Made by a program: the position numbers and the translations under genes. The notes below the pieces were generated by a model. The model saw only the letters and a program-made list of their open reading frames with translations. It was not told the origin of the DNA and ran no database searches. Shown here in pieces: positions 7,785-16,560 of a stretch of DNA of 64,000 nt (positions within the stretch are counted from its first letter, which is position 1; each line of letters begins with the position of its first letter). This DNA is from Prolixibacteraceae bacterium UBA6029 (GTDB lineage: Bacteria > Bacteroidota > Bacteroidia > Bacteroidales > Prolixibacteraceae), in assembly GCA_002429385.1 (NCBI GenBank), contig DIZL01000053.1, forward strand, positions 20,429 through 84,428. Reading direction: 5' to 3'.

Positions 7785-8807
7785 TTAAACCAGCGATTTA
7801 ATCAATGCGGCAAAGTTGATGATATCCTCTTCCTGAGTATCAAACGAAGTCATCCAGCGTACCTCTGAGCGATGTTCATCCCACATGTAAAAGAAATATT
7901 TCTCCTGAAGCAATGGGATAATTTCCTTGGGAACAATGGCAAACACCCCATTGGCCTCCACGTCCTGGGTGAGTTGAATGGCGGGAATTTTCCGCACTTC
8001 CTTTTCCAGCAACCGGGCCATCTTATTCGAATGGGTGGCATTTCGTTTCCAGAGATCATCGTTGAAATAAGCCAGGAACTGGGCACTCACAAACCGCATT
8101 TTCGAGAAAAGCTGCATACTTTGCTTGCGGATGTATTTGGCATTTCCTGCCAGTTCAGGATTAAAAAACAATACCGCCTCACCCAGCATCATCCCGTTTT
8201 TAGTTCCCCCGAACGAAAGAACATCGATTCCGGCATCAACTGTAAAGGCCCTGAACGGAAGGTCAAGAGCCACGGCAGCGTTGGCAATCCGTGCGCCATC
8301 CATATGAACGTAAAGACCATACTGATGGGCTAAGGTCGTAATTGCCCTGATTTCTTCCACTGAATAAACGGTACCCAGTTCAGTAACCTGGGAGATGGAG
8401 ATGACTTTAGGTTGAGAATGATGCTCGAAATCAAAGCCATGCAGATATTTGGCAATGCCTTCAGTCGAAATTTTCCCTTTCCTGGTTTCTGCCGGAAGTA
8501 ATTTGCAGCCGGTGAATTTCTCGGGGGCCCCGCATTCGTCTGTCTGAATGTGCGCGGTATCGGCACAGATAACCGAATGAAAGGAATGGGTCAGCGTTGA
8601 GAGGCCCAGCACATTGGCCCCGGTCCCGTTGAACACAAAATAGACATCCAGATTGTCGCCAAACTCCTGTTTGAATCGATTAACTGCCATTTCAGTGAGC
8701 TGATCGCCACCGTACCCAACGGCATGTCCTTCATTGGCAACGGAAAGGGCCGTTAAAATTTCAGGATGAACCCCTGAATTATTATCGCTTGCAAAACCTC
8801 GTTTCAT
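7785..8807 (-). CDS. ltaE: Low-specificity L-threonine aldolase
   Basis: This PLP enzyme splits L-threonine or L-allo-threonine into glycine and acetaldehyde. The 340-residue sequence has the fold-type I markers: His86 in DTAHIQTDECGA stacking on the cofactor, Asp170 and Arg173 in HMDGARIANA, and the PLP-binding Lys203 in SFGGTKNGMM. It starts MKRGFASDNNSGVHPEIL, normal for the family. It is followed one base later by the rhomboid gene and is divergent from the GPP34 gene. The call to beta-eliminating lyase/aldolase is firm; stereospecificity is not readable. Confidence 0.92.
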   Translation of the reverse strand: MKRGFASDNNSGVHPEILTALSVANEGHAVGYGGDQLTEMAVNRFKQEFGDNLDVYFVFNGTGANVLGLSTLTHSFHSVICADTAHIQTDECGAPEKFTGCKLLPAETRKGKISTEGIAKYLHGFDFEHHSQPKVISISQVTELGTVYSVEEIRAITTLAHQYGLYVHMDGARIANAAVALDLPFRAFTVDAGIDVLSFGGTKNGMMLGEAVLFFNPELAGNAKYIRKQSMQLFSKMRFVSAQFLAYFNDDLWKRNATHSNKMARLLEKEVRKIPAIQLTQDVEANGVFAIVPKEIIPLLQEKYFFYMWDEHRSEVRWMTSFDTQEEDIINFAALIKSLV

Positions 8808-8866
8808 AAATGAATTGTTGTAAATTTATCAGGTGTAAATGAACTGAAAAAAACAAACCAAACAAA

Positions 8867-9514
8867 ATGGATAAATCATTAAAATTGAGCGAAAAGCTGT
8901 TTTGTCTGGCCGTCAATTCGATGAAAGGGGGCATTTATCTAAATGCTACCGCGGCAATAACCATGACCTTAACCGGCTCGGTGTTTGTTGAATTGAAGCA
9001 GAAAGGCTTTGTTTTTATCAATCGGGGAATGGTGCATCTGGTTAATCCAACGATTCAGTCGGATGAGATTCTTGAATTCTTTCTGAACCGTCTGCGGCTA
9101 AAGAACAAAGATCGCAGGATGAGGACCTGGATTATGTACTTTAATGGACGAGGACGGAAGATACGGAAATTGTTCATCCGTAATCTGGTACAAAAGAATG
9201 TACTCCAGACCGAAGAAAGACGAATTCTGTTTTTTCCTTATACGAAAGTTTTCCTGAAGAACCATGAACTGGTTGAACGCATCCGTAAAGATGTTGAAAA
9301 TGCTCTGATAGGCTCCAGCGTCTTATCTGACGATTTACTGATTCTTGCCGTGATGGCTGCCAAAACCAATTTGCTCCGGCGGATTTTCCCTGACAATGTC
9401 AGGCGAAAGCTTGCCCTGCGCAACCTGAAGAAACTACCCGAAACCGAAATTTCAAAGGCCGTTCATGAGGCTATTGAAATGATGCATACCTCTATTTATG
9501 CAGCGGTGACTTAG
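8867..9514 (+). CDS. GPP34 (GOLPH3/VPS74-like) family protein
   Basis: The 215-residue protein matches the GPP34 family: an N-terminal LSEKLFCLAVNSMKGGIYLN segment, alternating helices, and a basic middle (RGRKIRKLFIRNLVQKNVLQTEERRILFF). Eukaryotic GOLPH3 binds PI4P at the Golgi; bacterial members are common in actinobacteria and Bacteroidota but their role is not known. There is no signal peptide or membrane helix, so it should be cytoplasmic or peripherally membrane-bound. It stands alone between the divergent ltaE and the photolyase gene. Confidence 0.75.
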   Translation: MDKSLKLSEKLFCLAVNSMKGGIYLNATAAITMTLTGSVFVELKQKGFVFINRGMVHLVNPTIQSDEILEFFLNRLRLKNKDRRMRTWIMYFNGRGRKIRKLFIRNLVQKNVLQTEERRILFFPYTKVFLKNHELVERIRKDVENALIGSSVLSDDLLILAVMAAKTNLLRRIFPDNVRRKLALRNLKKLPETEISKAVHEAIEMMHTSIYAAVT

Positions 9515-9580
9515 GAAAGAGGAAAAGGGAAACCGGAAAAGGGAGAAGGGAAAAAGGAAAGAGAAAAAAGGAATAGAGTG
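9513..9580. repeat. Purine-rich low-complexity tract after the GPP34 gene
   Basis: Directly after the stop at 9514 runs a tract of GGAAAAGGGA-type words about 65 bp long. It resembles the left arm of the inverted repeat at 2446 but has no clear pyrimidine partner here. Confidence 0.5.
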
Positions 9581-9680
9581 TCCTCAATCAAGGACTTCGT
9601 ATGAACATGCTGAGGCTGACAGGGGCATAAAACAAATTACAAGGCAAGGCGCATCTGAATGACAAAATCAAGGTAATAAT

Positions 9681-9714
9681 TTGGTACACCAAGTCAGACA
9701 AATGCATACATTTG
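9681..9714 (+). promoter_or_regulatory. Candidate promoter for the photolyase gene
   Basis: A TACATTTG at 9707-9714 fits the Bacteroidota -7 box TAnnTTTG, with a TTG (9681-9683) 23 nt upstream as a possible -33 box. The photolyase ATG follows at 9738. The spacing is at the long end, so this is a prediction only. Confidence 0.45.
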
Positions 9715-9737
9715 ATACCCTATTCTGACCTGTTATT

Positions 9738-11036
9738 ATGGAAAAAATAAACCTGTTTTGGTTCCGGCGCGATTTGCGTGTGGACGATAACCGTGGACTC
9801 TTTGAAGCGCTGAATGCCGGCTTGCCGGTCGTCCCCCTGTTTATTTTTGATCCGGCAATCCTTACTCAGTTTCCCGACCCGAACGATGCAAGACTTACTT
9901 TTATCCATCAATGTCTTTCTGAAGTCGACCAGGAATTCAGGCGATACAACAGCAGCCTTCAGGTTTATTCTTCATCTCCCGAAGTGGTATTTGGAAGGTT
10001 GGCTACCAAATATTCTATACAGAGTGTGTTTGTAAATACCGATTATGAACCGTCTGCCATCAGCCGTGATCAGAAGGTTGAAAAGTTGCTGCAATCGAAA
10101 GGGATTGAATTTCTGAGTTTTAAGGATCAGGTTGTTTTTCATCACGATGAAGTGGTGAAAGCCGACGGAAAGCCGTACACGGTTTTTACTCCTTACAGCC
10201 GGAAGTGGAAGGAAAAACTGGCATCAGGAGATATTCCTTTTTATGACAGCAAAAAACTTCTGTATGGGCTGAAGCACCTGTCGTCTGATTACTTTCCTGA
10301 ATTGCAGGAGATTGGTTACAAGGTTCAGAGCATCCGGTTTCCCGAACGATCATTCGATCAGTCCCTGATTGAAAACTATGCCCAAACCCGTGATTTCCCT
10401 GCTGAAAACGGTACCAGCCGTCTGGGTATTCACCTTCGTTTCGGAACCATTTCAATCCGTAAACTGACCCTTTTCGCACAACAGTATTCAGCAGTATTCC
10501 TGAACGAACTGATATGGCGTAACTTTTATATGGATATCCTGTGGCACTTTCCACATGTCGCCGTAAAACCGTTTAAACCAGCCTGGGAAAATATCCCCTG
10601 GCGAAACAATGAGACTGAATTTGAATGCTGGTGTGCCGGGCAAACCGGCTATCCGCTTGTTGATGCCGGTATGCGCGAACTTAACCAAACCGGCTATATG
10701 CACAACCGCGTCCGCATGATCGTGGCCAGTTTCCTCACCAAACACCTGCTCATCGAATGGCGATGGGGCGAGACTTATTTCGCTTCGAAACTGCACGATT
10801 ACGAGTTGGCCTCCAATAATGGAGGCTGGCAGTGGGCTTCAGGCTCGGGATGCGATGCTGCCCCTTATTTCCGCGTCTTCAGTCCCGATCTGCAAACCAA
10901 AAAGTTCGATCACCAATTCAAATATATCCGTAAATGGGTCCCCGAATACGACACCGCGGCCTATCCCAAACCCATCGTTGATCATGCCTTTGCACGCCTG
11001 AGGGCTATCGAAACCTACCGTAAGGCGCTGAAATAA
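9738..11036 (+). CDS. phrB: Deoxyribodipyrimidine photolyase (cryptochrome/photolyase family, class I type)
   Basis: The enzyme uses blue light and FAD to split cyclobutane pyrimidine dimers. The 432-residue sequence has the N-terminal photolyase domain starting with NLFWFRRDLRVDDNRGL (residues 4-20) and the C-terminal FAD-binding domain with HNRVRMIVASFLTKHLLIEW and NNGGWQWASGSGCDAAPYFRVFSPD. These FAD-domain motifs are highly diagnostic. There is no C-terminal cryptochrome extension. The gene is single, with a candidate promoter upstream and a long inverted repeat just downstream. Whether the antenna is folate or another chromophore is not readable. Confidence 0.93.
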   Translation: MEKINLFWFRRDLRVDDNRGLFEALNAGLPVVPLFIFDPAILTQFPDPNDARLTFIHQCLSEVDQEFRRYNSSLQVYSSSPEVVFGRLATKYSIQSVFVNTDYEPSAISRDQKVEKLLQSKGIEFLSFKDQVVFHHDEVVKADGKPYTVFTPYSRKWKEKLASGDIPFYDSKKLLYGLKHLSSDYFPELQEIGYKVQSIRFPERSFDQSLIENYAQTRDFPAENGTSRLGIHLRFGTISIRKLTLFAQQYSAVFLNELIWRNFYMDILWHFPHVAVKPFKPAWENIPWRNNETEFECWCAGQTGYPLVDAGMRELNQTGYMHNRVRMIVASFLTKHLLIEWRWGETYFASKLHDYELASNNGGWQWASGSGCDAAPYFRVFSPDLQTKKFDHQFKYIRKWVPEYDTAAYPKPIVDHAFARLRAIETYRKALK

Positions 11037-11056
11037 TAAAAATTAGCAGAACGAAA

Positions 11057-11123
11057 GGAAAAAGTCATTAGTCATTGGGAAAGTTGCCTGTAAACTATTT
11101 CCCAATGGTTAATGACTTTTTCC
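11057..11123. repeat. 26-bp inverted repeat downstream of the photolyase gene
   Basis: Arms 11057-11082 and 11098-11123 are reverse complements with two mismatches around a 15-nt loop. The outer part is GGAAAAAGTCATTA and the inner part CATTGGGAAA. It begins 21 bp after the phrB stop and probably acts as a terminator or RNA-end structure. The words AGTCATT and GGAAAAAGG recur at 35735-35822, so it belongs to the same intergenic repeat family. Confidence 0.75.
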
Positions 11124-11221
11124 TATTCCTCAGTAAATTGCAAGAATCATCCCTTTCAGACATAACTTAATTCTCTGTGGTCCTGATAACTTCAAGGCTA
11201 TACCAGGCTGGGTATTTATGT

Positions 11222-11330
11222 GTAGATTTAGAGTATATCGAGTGTAGAATGAGTGTACCTTATGTGATCAAAAACACACAAGGTACACACAATGTACACA
11301 CAAGCTACACACAAGGTATACACAAGGTGG
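11222..11330. repeat. Two-armed array of 11-bp units
   Basis: GTA occurs at 11222, 11233, 11244 and 11255, exactly 11 bp apart. After a short gap the units run in the opposite sense: ACACAAGGTAC, ACACAATGTAC, ACACAAGCTAC, ACACAAGGTAT and ACACAAGGTGG fill 11276-11330 without a gap, again in steps of 11. The two halves are imperfect inverted copies (GTGTACCTT against AAGGTACAC). The units vary at a few positions and keep strict spacing. Related arrays lie at 24351 and 38261. Confidence 0.85.
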
Positions 11331-11521
11331 CAGGTTGAACCTGCCCGATCCCCATTCTGGTTTGACTCAACATACTCCTGGAGGGAAGGACAATTGATGT
11401 ATTTTCTCCTGATTTAAGTTTGAGTCCGGCGCTTTGCAGAAGATCCTAAAGTGCAAAAAAATTATTCAATATATCCGCTCCAAACACGAATGAAATATTT
11501 TAAAATCAACAATTGAAATGT

Positions 11522-11529
11522 TACATTTG
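11522..11529 (+). promoter_or_regulatory. Candidate -7 box for the FMN reductase gene
   Basis: TACATTTG matches TAnnTTTG and lies 21 bp before the ATG at 11551. No clear TTG is seen at -33, so the site is tentative. Confidence 0.35.
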
Positions 11530-11550
11530 TTAGGATACAAAAGATAAAAG

Positions 11551-12090
11551 ATGAAAATACTTGGCTTTGCAGGAAGTAACAGTTCAGAATCGATCAATCG
11601 GAAATTAGTAAGATATGTTTCATCCTACTTCAGCGAGCATGAAGTAGAAGTCCTTGATTTGAACGATTACGAAATGCCGATTTACAGCATGGACAGGGAA
11701 AGGGACGATGGCATTCCGCTGCTTGCATACGCTTTTGCGCAAAAGATAGATGAATGTGACCTTTTGATCGTATCGCTTGCCGAAAACAATAGCGCTTATT
11801 CGGCAGCTTTTAAGAATATTTTTGATTGGGTTTCGCGCATCCCCCAACGGAAAGTATTTGGAGAAAAACCCATGCTTTTGATGGCAACCTCTCCCGGACC
11901 GAGGGGTGGGGCATCAGTTCTGGAACTGGCAAAAGCCAGGTTTCCGCGAAATGGCGCTGAAATTACAGATACATTTTCACTTCCTGCCTTTTATGAAAAC
12001 TTTGATGATGCAAAAGGAATTGTGAGTATAGAGCTAAGACTGCAACTTGAAAGCAAGATAAAATCGGTAAAAGAACGCCTCCAGATCTGA
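11551..12090 (+). CDS. NAD(P)H-dependent FMN reductase-family oxidoreductase
   Basis: The 179-residue protein has the flavodoxin-like fold of the NADPH-dependent FMN reductase family: the FMN-phosphate loop GFAGSNSSESINRKL (residues 5-19), EMPIYSMDRE, the CDLLIVSLAENNSAYSAAFKNIFDWVSR segment that contacts the flavin, and MATSPGPRGGASVL. Members reduce FMN, quinones, azo dyes or chromate; the natural substrate here is unknown. It is a single cytoplasmic gene followed by a cruciform-like structure. Confidence 0.88.
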   Translation: MKILGFAGSNSSESINRKLVRYVSSYFSEHEVEVLDLNDYEMPIYSMDRERDDGIPLLAYAFAQKIDECDLLIVSLAENNSAYSAAFKNIFDWVSRIPQRKVFGEKPMLLMATSPGPRGGASVLELAKARFPRNGAEITDTFSLPAFYENFDDAKGIVSIELRLQLESKIKSVKERLQI

Positions 12091-12096
12091 AACATC

Positions 12097-12170
12097 AAGG
12101 GAGCCGCGGTTTTATACCGCGTTTAGGAATAATGTGTAAAACAGGCGCGATTGGAAATCGGCGGTCCCTT
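12097..12170 (+). repeat. Three-way (cruciform-like) inverted repeat
   Basis: An outer stem pairs AAGGGA-G-CCGC (12097-12107) with GCGGTCCCTT (12161-12170). Inside it are two hairpins: CGCGGT/ACCGCG (12105-12110 with 12116-12121) and CGATT/AATCG (12148-12152 with 12156-12160). The first hairpin overlaps part of the outer stem, so the two may alternate. It begins 7 bp after the FMN reductase stop and could act as its terminator or as a mobile palindromic unit. The rest of the 316-bp gap up to 12406 shows nothing else. Confidence 0.6.
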
Positions 12171-12406
12171 TCATCTTTATAAAATCTTTATACTTCCATA
12201 TTTAAAAATGATAATTCCTTTATACGATGATGACTTTCTTTGTGGCATCAAACATGAGTTGAAGAGAAAGTAGAAATTTAATGTATTGCGGTTTAATTGG
12301 AACAGGTACCTTTTGATTTATATTTAACTCTCCCCCGGTAATCTCTCAACGGATTTTTTGGCAAGAACGATCAATACGATTATTACTTTCTTAAATAACT
12401 TGATGC

Positions 12407-14419
12407 ATGACTAATGATGCTGCAAACCTTACATTCGCAGGAAAATTAAAGAATATTTTTATTGGCAGGGCAAAGACACTACAAGATAAATCGATATTTC
12501 ACAAACTCTCACTGGTAGCCTTCTTTGCATGGATAGGTCTCGGCGCCGACGGTATCTCATCGTCATGCTACGGACCGGAAGAAGCTTACCGAAACTTACA
12601 GGGGCATTCGATGCTGGCCATATTTGTAGCATTGGGAACGGTGTTCACCATTTTCATTATCAGTTCAAGCTACAGTCAAATCATCAAACTCTTTCCGCAA
12701 GGTGGCGGCGGTTATCTGGTTGGGAGCAAATTGTTGTCGCCAACGGTGGGGATGATCTCGGGATGCGCCCTCATCATCGATTATGTATTGACTATTACCA
12801 TTTCTGTATCCAGTGGAGCTGATGCTCTTTTTAGTTTCTTTCCCGAATCAATGCAGGTATTTAAATTGGGTGTTGCGATAGGTGGAGTTTGCCTCCTGAT
12901 TCTGTTAAACCTGCGAGGAGTTAAGGAGTCGGTTGTATCATTAACACCCATTTTCGTGGTGTTTATCGTTTCGCACGTATTTATTATTGTATATGCAATT
13001 ATATTGAAAGCCAGTGATTTTACAGTAGTATCTCACGAAACAACGACTCAATTGCATTCGTCCATCTCTGAGCTGGGAGTTTTGGGAACCTTATTCATTA
13101 TTTTGAAGGCCTACAGCATGGGGGCCGGAACTTTTACCGGTATTGAAGCGGTTAGTAACGGGATGCCCATTCTACGTCAGCCAAGGGTAAAAACTGCCAG
13201 AAGGACCATGGTGCTGATGGCCGTTTCGCTCTCTTTTATTGTGATGGGACTGATGGTTGCCTATGCGCTGTATAACGTTCAGATAAGTTCTCATAAAACA
13301 CTGAATGCTGTTTTGTTTGACAATGTCACTGCCAGTTGGGGACCCTTCTGGTCAAAAGGTTTTATCCTGACTACTCTAATCTCGGAAGCGGCATTGTTAT
13401 TTGTGGCTGCGCAAACCGGGTTTATTGATGGCCCCCGGATCATGGCCAATATGGCTGTTGATAAATGGTTCCCGAAGAAATATTCCTCACTCAGCGATCG
13501 TTTGGTTTCGATGAACGGTGTGATGTTAATGGGCATTGCCGCCATAGTATTGATGGCTATTTCGAGAGGTTCCGTAGCTTTTTTGGTGGTGCTTTACAGC
13601 ATCAACGTGTTCATCACCTTTTCGATATCACAACTCGGTATGGTCAAACATTGGTGGACCGAACGAAGCAAACTGGATCATTGGAGAAGAAAAATGACGA
13701 TCAATGGGATTGGTTTTGTATTGACAACATTTATCCTTATTTCAGTTACTATTATTAAATTTGAGGAAGGTGGCTGGATTACATTAATTATCACAGGTGT
13801 ATTTGTCTTTTTGGCCATCCGAATTAAAAAGCATTATTTCAGAACAACTGTTCGTTTGCATCGCATTCGGCAGAAGGCCATCTCTGACCTGCATATTGCA
13901 GTTGAAAAATTACCTTCCTATGATCCACATCAGGAACCTGCCACTGTGAAGTTTAATCCGGATGCAAAAACGGCGATTATTTTGGTTAAGGGCTTTGGTG
14001 GAACAGGACTCCATACCTATCTGAGAATCAATGAGAGTTTTAAAGGAGTCTATCAAAATTTTATTTTCATTCGTGTAGGAGTTATCAACTCAAAGATATA
14101 CAGAGGCTCTGAGGAGCTGGAGCACTTCAAAAAGTCTGTGAAAGAGGACGGTAAAAAATATGTGAAGATTGCCAATCAATTCGGATTCTATGGTAAAAGT
14201 ATATGGACAATAGGGACTGATCCTGTAGATGAAGTATATAACATCGTAAAAAAACTCATGCCATTACTTCCCAATCCAACATTCTTTGGTGGACAATTGG
14301 TATTCTCTAAAACATTTTACATGTCGCAGTTGCTGCATAATCATACCATCTTCGGTATCCAGAAGCGGTTCTTTAAATTTGGTATCCCCATTGTCATCTT
14401 CCCTATAAAGATTGAGTAA
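12407..14419 (+). CDS. KimA-like potassium importer (APC-family permease with cytoplasmic C-terminal domain)
   Basis: The 670-residue protein has about 12 transmembrane helices (residues about 30-480) and a soluble C-terminal part of about 190 residues. The first helices contain IGLGADGISSSCYGPEEAY, the signature of KimA/YdaO-type transporters, and GAGTFTGIEAVSNG. In Bacillus KimA is a high-affinity K+/H+ symporter inhibited by c-di-AMP. The kdp system directly downstream supports a potassium role here. Databases often call such proteins amino acid permeases, so that is the alternative. A rho-independent-type terminator follows at 14464. Confidence 0.75.
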   Translation: MTNDAANLTFAGKLKNIFIGRAKTLQDKSIFHKLSLVAFFAWIGLGADGISSSCYGPEEAYRNLQGHSMLAIFVALGTVFTIFIISSSYSQIIKLFPQGGGGYLVGSKLLSPTVGMISGCALIIDYVLTITISVSSGADALFSFFPESMQVFKLGVAIGGVCLLILLNLRGVKESVVSLTPIFVVFIVSHVFIIVYAIILKASDFTVVSHETTTQLHSSISELGVLGTLFIILKAYSMGAGTFTGIEAVSNGMPILRQPRVKTARRTMVLMAVSLSFIVMGLMVAYALYNVQISSHKTLNAVLFDNVTASWGPFWSKGFILTTLISEAALLFVAAQTGFIDGPRIMANMAVDKWFPKKYSSLSDRLVSMNGVMLMGIAAIVLMAISRGSVAFLVVLYSINVFITFSISQLGMVKHWWTERSKLDHWRRKMTINGIGFVLTTFILISVTIIKFEEGGWITLIITGVFVFLAIRIKKHYFRTTVRLHRIRQKAISDLHIAVEKLPSYDPHQEPATVKFNPDAKTAIILVKGFGGTGLHTYLRINESFKGVYQNFIFIRVGVINSKIYRGSEELEHFKKSVKEDGKKYVKIANQFGFYGKSIWTIGTDPVDEVYNIVKKLMPLLPNPTFFGGQLVFSKTFYMSQLLHNHTIFGIQKRFFKFGIPIVIFPIKIE

Positions 14420-14463
14420 GGGAAACTTCCTGTTTAAGAGATTTTACTGAATTTTCTGGTTTC

Positions 14464-14502
14464 AGCTATACTTGCGAATATTCGCAGTATGGCTTTTATT
14501 TT
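14464..14502 (+). terminator. Rho-independent terminator after the KimA-like gene
   Basis: AGCTATACTTGCGAA pairs with TATTCGCAGTATGGCT with small bulges and is followed by a T-rich run (CTTTTATTTTTT). It lies 45 bp after the stop at 14419 and separates this gene from kdpFABC. Confidence 0.75.
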
Positions 14503-14667
14503 TTATCCGTCGTCGGTGAAAGGATATTCTATAGGCTTTCAAGATCATATTCTTTATATAATATTTATGTCTATCTAAGCAATCTTTACAAAACCTTTAC
14601 AGAAAAGGGTGCAAATTTGTATGATAGAATTGCAGGCAGATGAAGATATTATTAAAATAAAGAAATT

Positions 14668-14832
14668 ATGAAAACAGAAATCACGAAATCGTTTATGCTT
14701 TTGACAGTTGTACCTGATACTTCAGGGGCTATTGCCTCAAACGGTCCTTTAAGCTATCTCATTGGTGGTATTGTGGCCCTGCTTATCCTGGGCTATTTAG
14801 TCTATACCTTATTACGACCCGATAAATTTTAA
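14668..14832 (+). CDS. kdpF: KdpF, small subunit of the K+-transporting ATPase
   Basis: An ATG at 14668 opens a 54-codon frame that ends 21 bp before kdpA. One transmembrane helix (about residues 29-48, SYLIGGIVALLILGYLVYTL) ends in LRPDKF, matching KdpF, whose LLGYLVYALI...EAF tail is conserved. KdpF stabilises the KdpFABC complex in the inner membrane. The N-terminus is about 20 residues longer than in E. coli; a shorter product from Met10 is possible. The position at the head of kdpABC makes the call secure. Confidence 0.88.
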   Translation: MKTEITKSFMLLTVVPDTSGAIASNGPLSYLIGGIVALLILGYLVYTLLRPDKF

Positions 14833-14853
14833 TAACCTTATAAATCGAAAGCT

Positions 14854-16539
14854 ATGAATGAAGCAATTCAATTGATCATTTTCCTGGTAGCGCTGGTTCT
14901 TCTTGCACCAATATTAGGGAAGTTTATGGCAAAGGTTTTCATGGGAGAGAACCATTTGCTGAAGCCGGTTTTTGGCTGGCTAGAACGGTCAGTATATCGG
15001 GTATCGGGAATCAAGAGTGAAGTGGAAATGAACTGGAAAACCTATTTGTTTGGGATCCTTCTTTTCAATTTTATCGGCATGGTATTTTTATTTCTGCTAC
15101 AGATATTTCAAGTCTGGTTACCACTGAACACTGAACACTTACCCAATGTGTCGTGGCATCTTGCATTTAATACGGCAGTCAGTTTCATGACCAACACCAA
15201 CTGGCAATCGTACAGCGGAGAAAACACACTAAGCTACCTGGTTCAGATGCTGGGACTTACCGTGCAGAATTTTGTAAGTGCAGCAACCGGTATTGCAGTT
15301 GTACTGGCCCTGATTCGCGGGTTGACAAGGAAAACTACCGACGAACTTGGTAATTTCTGGACAGATATGACCCGAACAGTGGTCTATGTATTACTTCCTC
15401 TTTCAATTCTCTTCACGATTATTTTAGTGGGACAGGGGACTGTACAGACCTTTTCGCATTACATCACTGCAACTACCTTGCAGGGGGTTCATCAGGTTAT
15501 TCCACTTGGACCCGCAGCATCTCAAATTGCGATTAAAGATTTGGGAACGAATGGCGGGGGTTTCTTTAATGCCAACAGTGCCCATCCGTTCGAAAACCCC
15601 ACTCCGTTCTCCAACTTCCTAATCATGCTTGCCCTTATCATCATTTCAGCAGGTTTAGTATTTACTTACGGCCATTATGCGAAGTCTAAACGACAGGCGT
15701 GGGCCATTTTCATTACTATGCTTATTCTGTTCGCGGGGGGGCTGGCCCTGTCCCTTTGGGCCGAATACAGTCAGAATAATGTGTTGAACATTGCAGGTAA
15801 CATGGAAGGGAAGGAAACGCGATTCGGTGTGATGAACAGTATTCTGTATTCTGTTACGACTACAGTTACTTCGAACGGTTCGGTAAACTGCATGCATGAC
15901 AGCTTATCCCCGTTATCAGGCCTGGTGGCGATGTTCAACCTGATGCTGGGAGAAATCATATTTGGGGGTGTAGGTTCAGGATTATACGGGATGATCATCT
16001 TCGTCTTTATTACAGTATTTATTGCCGGCCTTATGGTTGGAAGGACTCCTGAGTTTCTGGGTAAAAAAGTGGAAGCCTTTGAGATTAAAATGGCCATTCT
16101 TGCCGTATTGGCGCCCAGTATAGTCATCAAATTGTTTTCGGCCATTGCCTGCACGATTCCGGCAGGTCTGGCGGGTCTCAACAATGCGGGACCACACGGA
16201 CTTTCGGAAATATTATATGCATTCAGTTCGGCGGCGGGAAATAACGGCAGCGCTTTTGCAGGGCTGAACACCAATACTGTTTTTTATAACCTGATGATGG
16301 GATTTGGAATGCTCATAGGCCGTTTCGGTGTTATTATCCCGGTAATGGCTATTGCAGGAAACATGGCGAGGAAAAAAATAACACCGGAATCAGCGGGCAC
16401 TTTTAAGACGGATAATTGGCTGTTTGTTTTGCTCCTGATCGGTATAATACTCATCATCGGTGGCTTGACATTCTTTCCGCCTCTGGCATTGGGTCCTATC
16501 GTTGAACATTTCCTCATGAATCTGGGGGTTACCTATTAA
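14854..16539 (+). CDS. kdpA: K+-transporting ATPase subunit A (channel-like)
   Basis: KdpA is the potassium-selective, channel-like subunit of the KdpFABC pump. The 561-residue protein has about ten transmembrane helices and the four pseudo-P-loops, including TNTNWQSYSGE, DLGTNGGGFFNANSAHPFENPT, TTTVTSNGSVNCMHDSLSPLSG and SSAAGNNGSAFAGL. Each contains the Gly-rich selectivity segment. Length is normal. It sits between kdpF and kdpB with short gaps (21 bp each), so one transcript is expected. Confidence 0.97.
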   Translation: MNEAIQLIIFLVALVLLAPILGKFMAKVFMGENHLLKPVFGWLERSVYRVSGIKSEVEMNWKTYLFGILLFNFIGMVFLFLLQIFQVWLPLNTEHLPNVSWHLAFNTAVSFMTNTNWQSYSGENTLSYLVQMLGLTVQNFVSAATGIAVVLALIRGLTRKTTDELGNFWTDMTRTVVYVLLPLSILFTIILVGQGTVQTFSHYITATTLQGVHQVIPLGPAASQIAIKDLGTNGGGFFNANSAHPFENPTPFSNFLIMLALIIISAGLVFTYGHYAKSKRQAWAIFITMLILFAGGLALSLWAEYSQNNVLNIAGNMEGKETRFGVMNSILYSVTTTVTSNGSVNCMHDSLSPLSGLVAMFNLMLGEIIFGGVGSGLYGMIIFVFITVFIAGLMVGRTPEFLGKKVEAFEIKMAILAVLAPSIVIKLFSAIACTIPAGLAGLNNAGPHGLSEILYAFSSAAGNNGSAFAGLNTNTVFYNLMMGFGMLIGRFGVIIPVMAIAGNMARKKITPESAGTFKTDNWLFVLLLIGIILIIGGLTFFPPLALGPIVEHFLMNLGVTY

Positions 16540-16560
16540 TTATTTATCAAGACAAAAGCC

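Larger units (their letters stand above)
11037..11550. other. Gene-free stretch with repeats only
   Basis: This 514-bp interval has no supported gene. It holds the inverted repeat at 11057-11123, the two-armed 11-bp-period array at 11222-11330, a short palindrome GGCAGGTTCAACCTGCC at 11329-11345, and the candidate -7 box of the next gene at 11522. Confidence 0.7.

Noticed and set aside
11222..11330. Plasmid-type iterons or an origin
   Set aside because: No Rep gene or DnaA-box cluster is nearby, and similar arrays occur at two other chromosomal places.
12097..12170. Possible tRNA because of its multi-arm folding
   Set aside because: No acceptor stem of seven pairs, no T-loop (GGTTCGA) and no anticodon arm of proper length.
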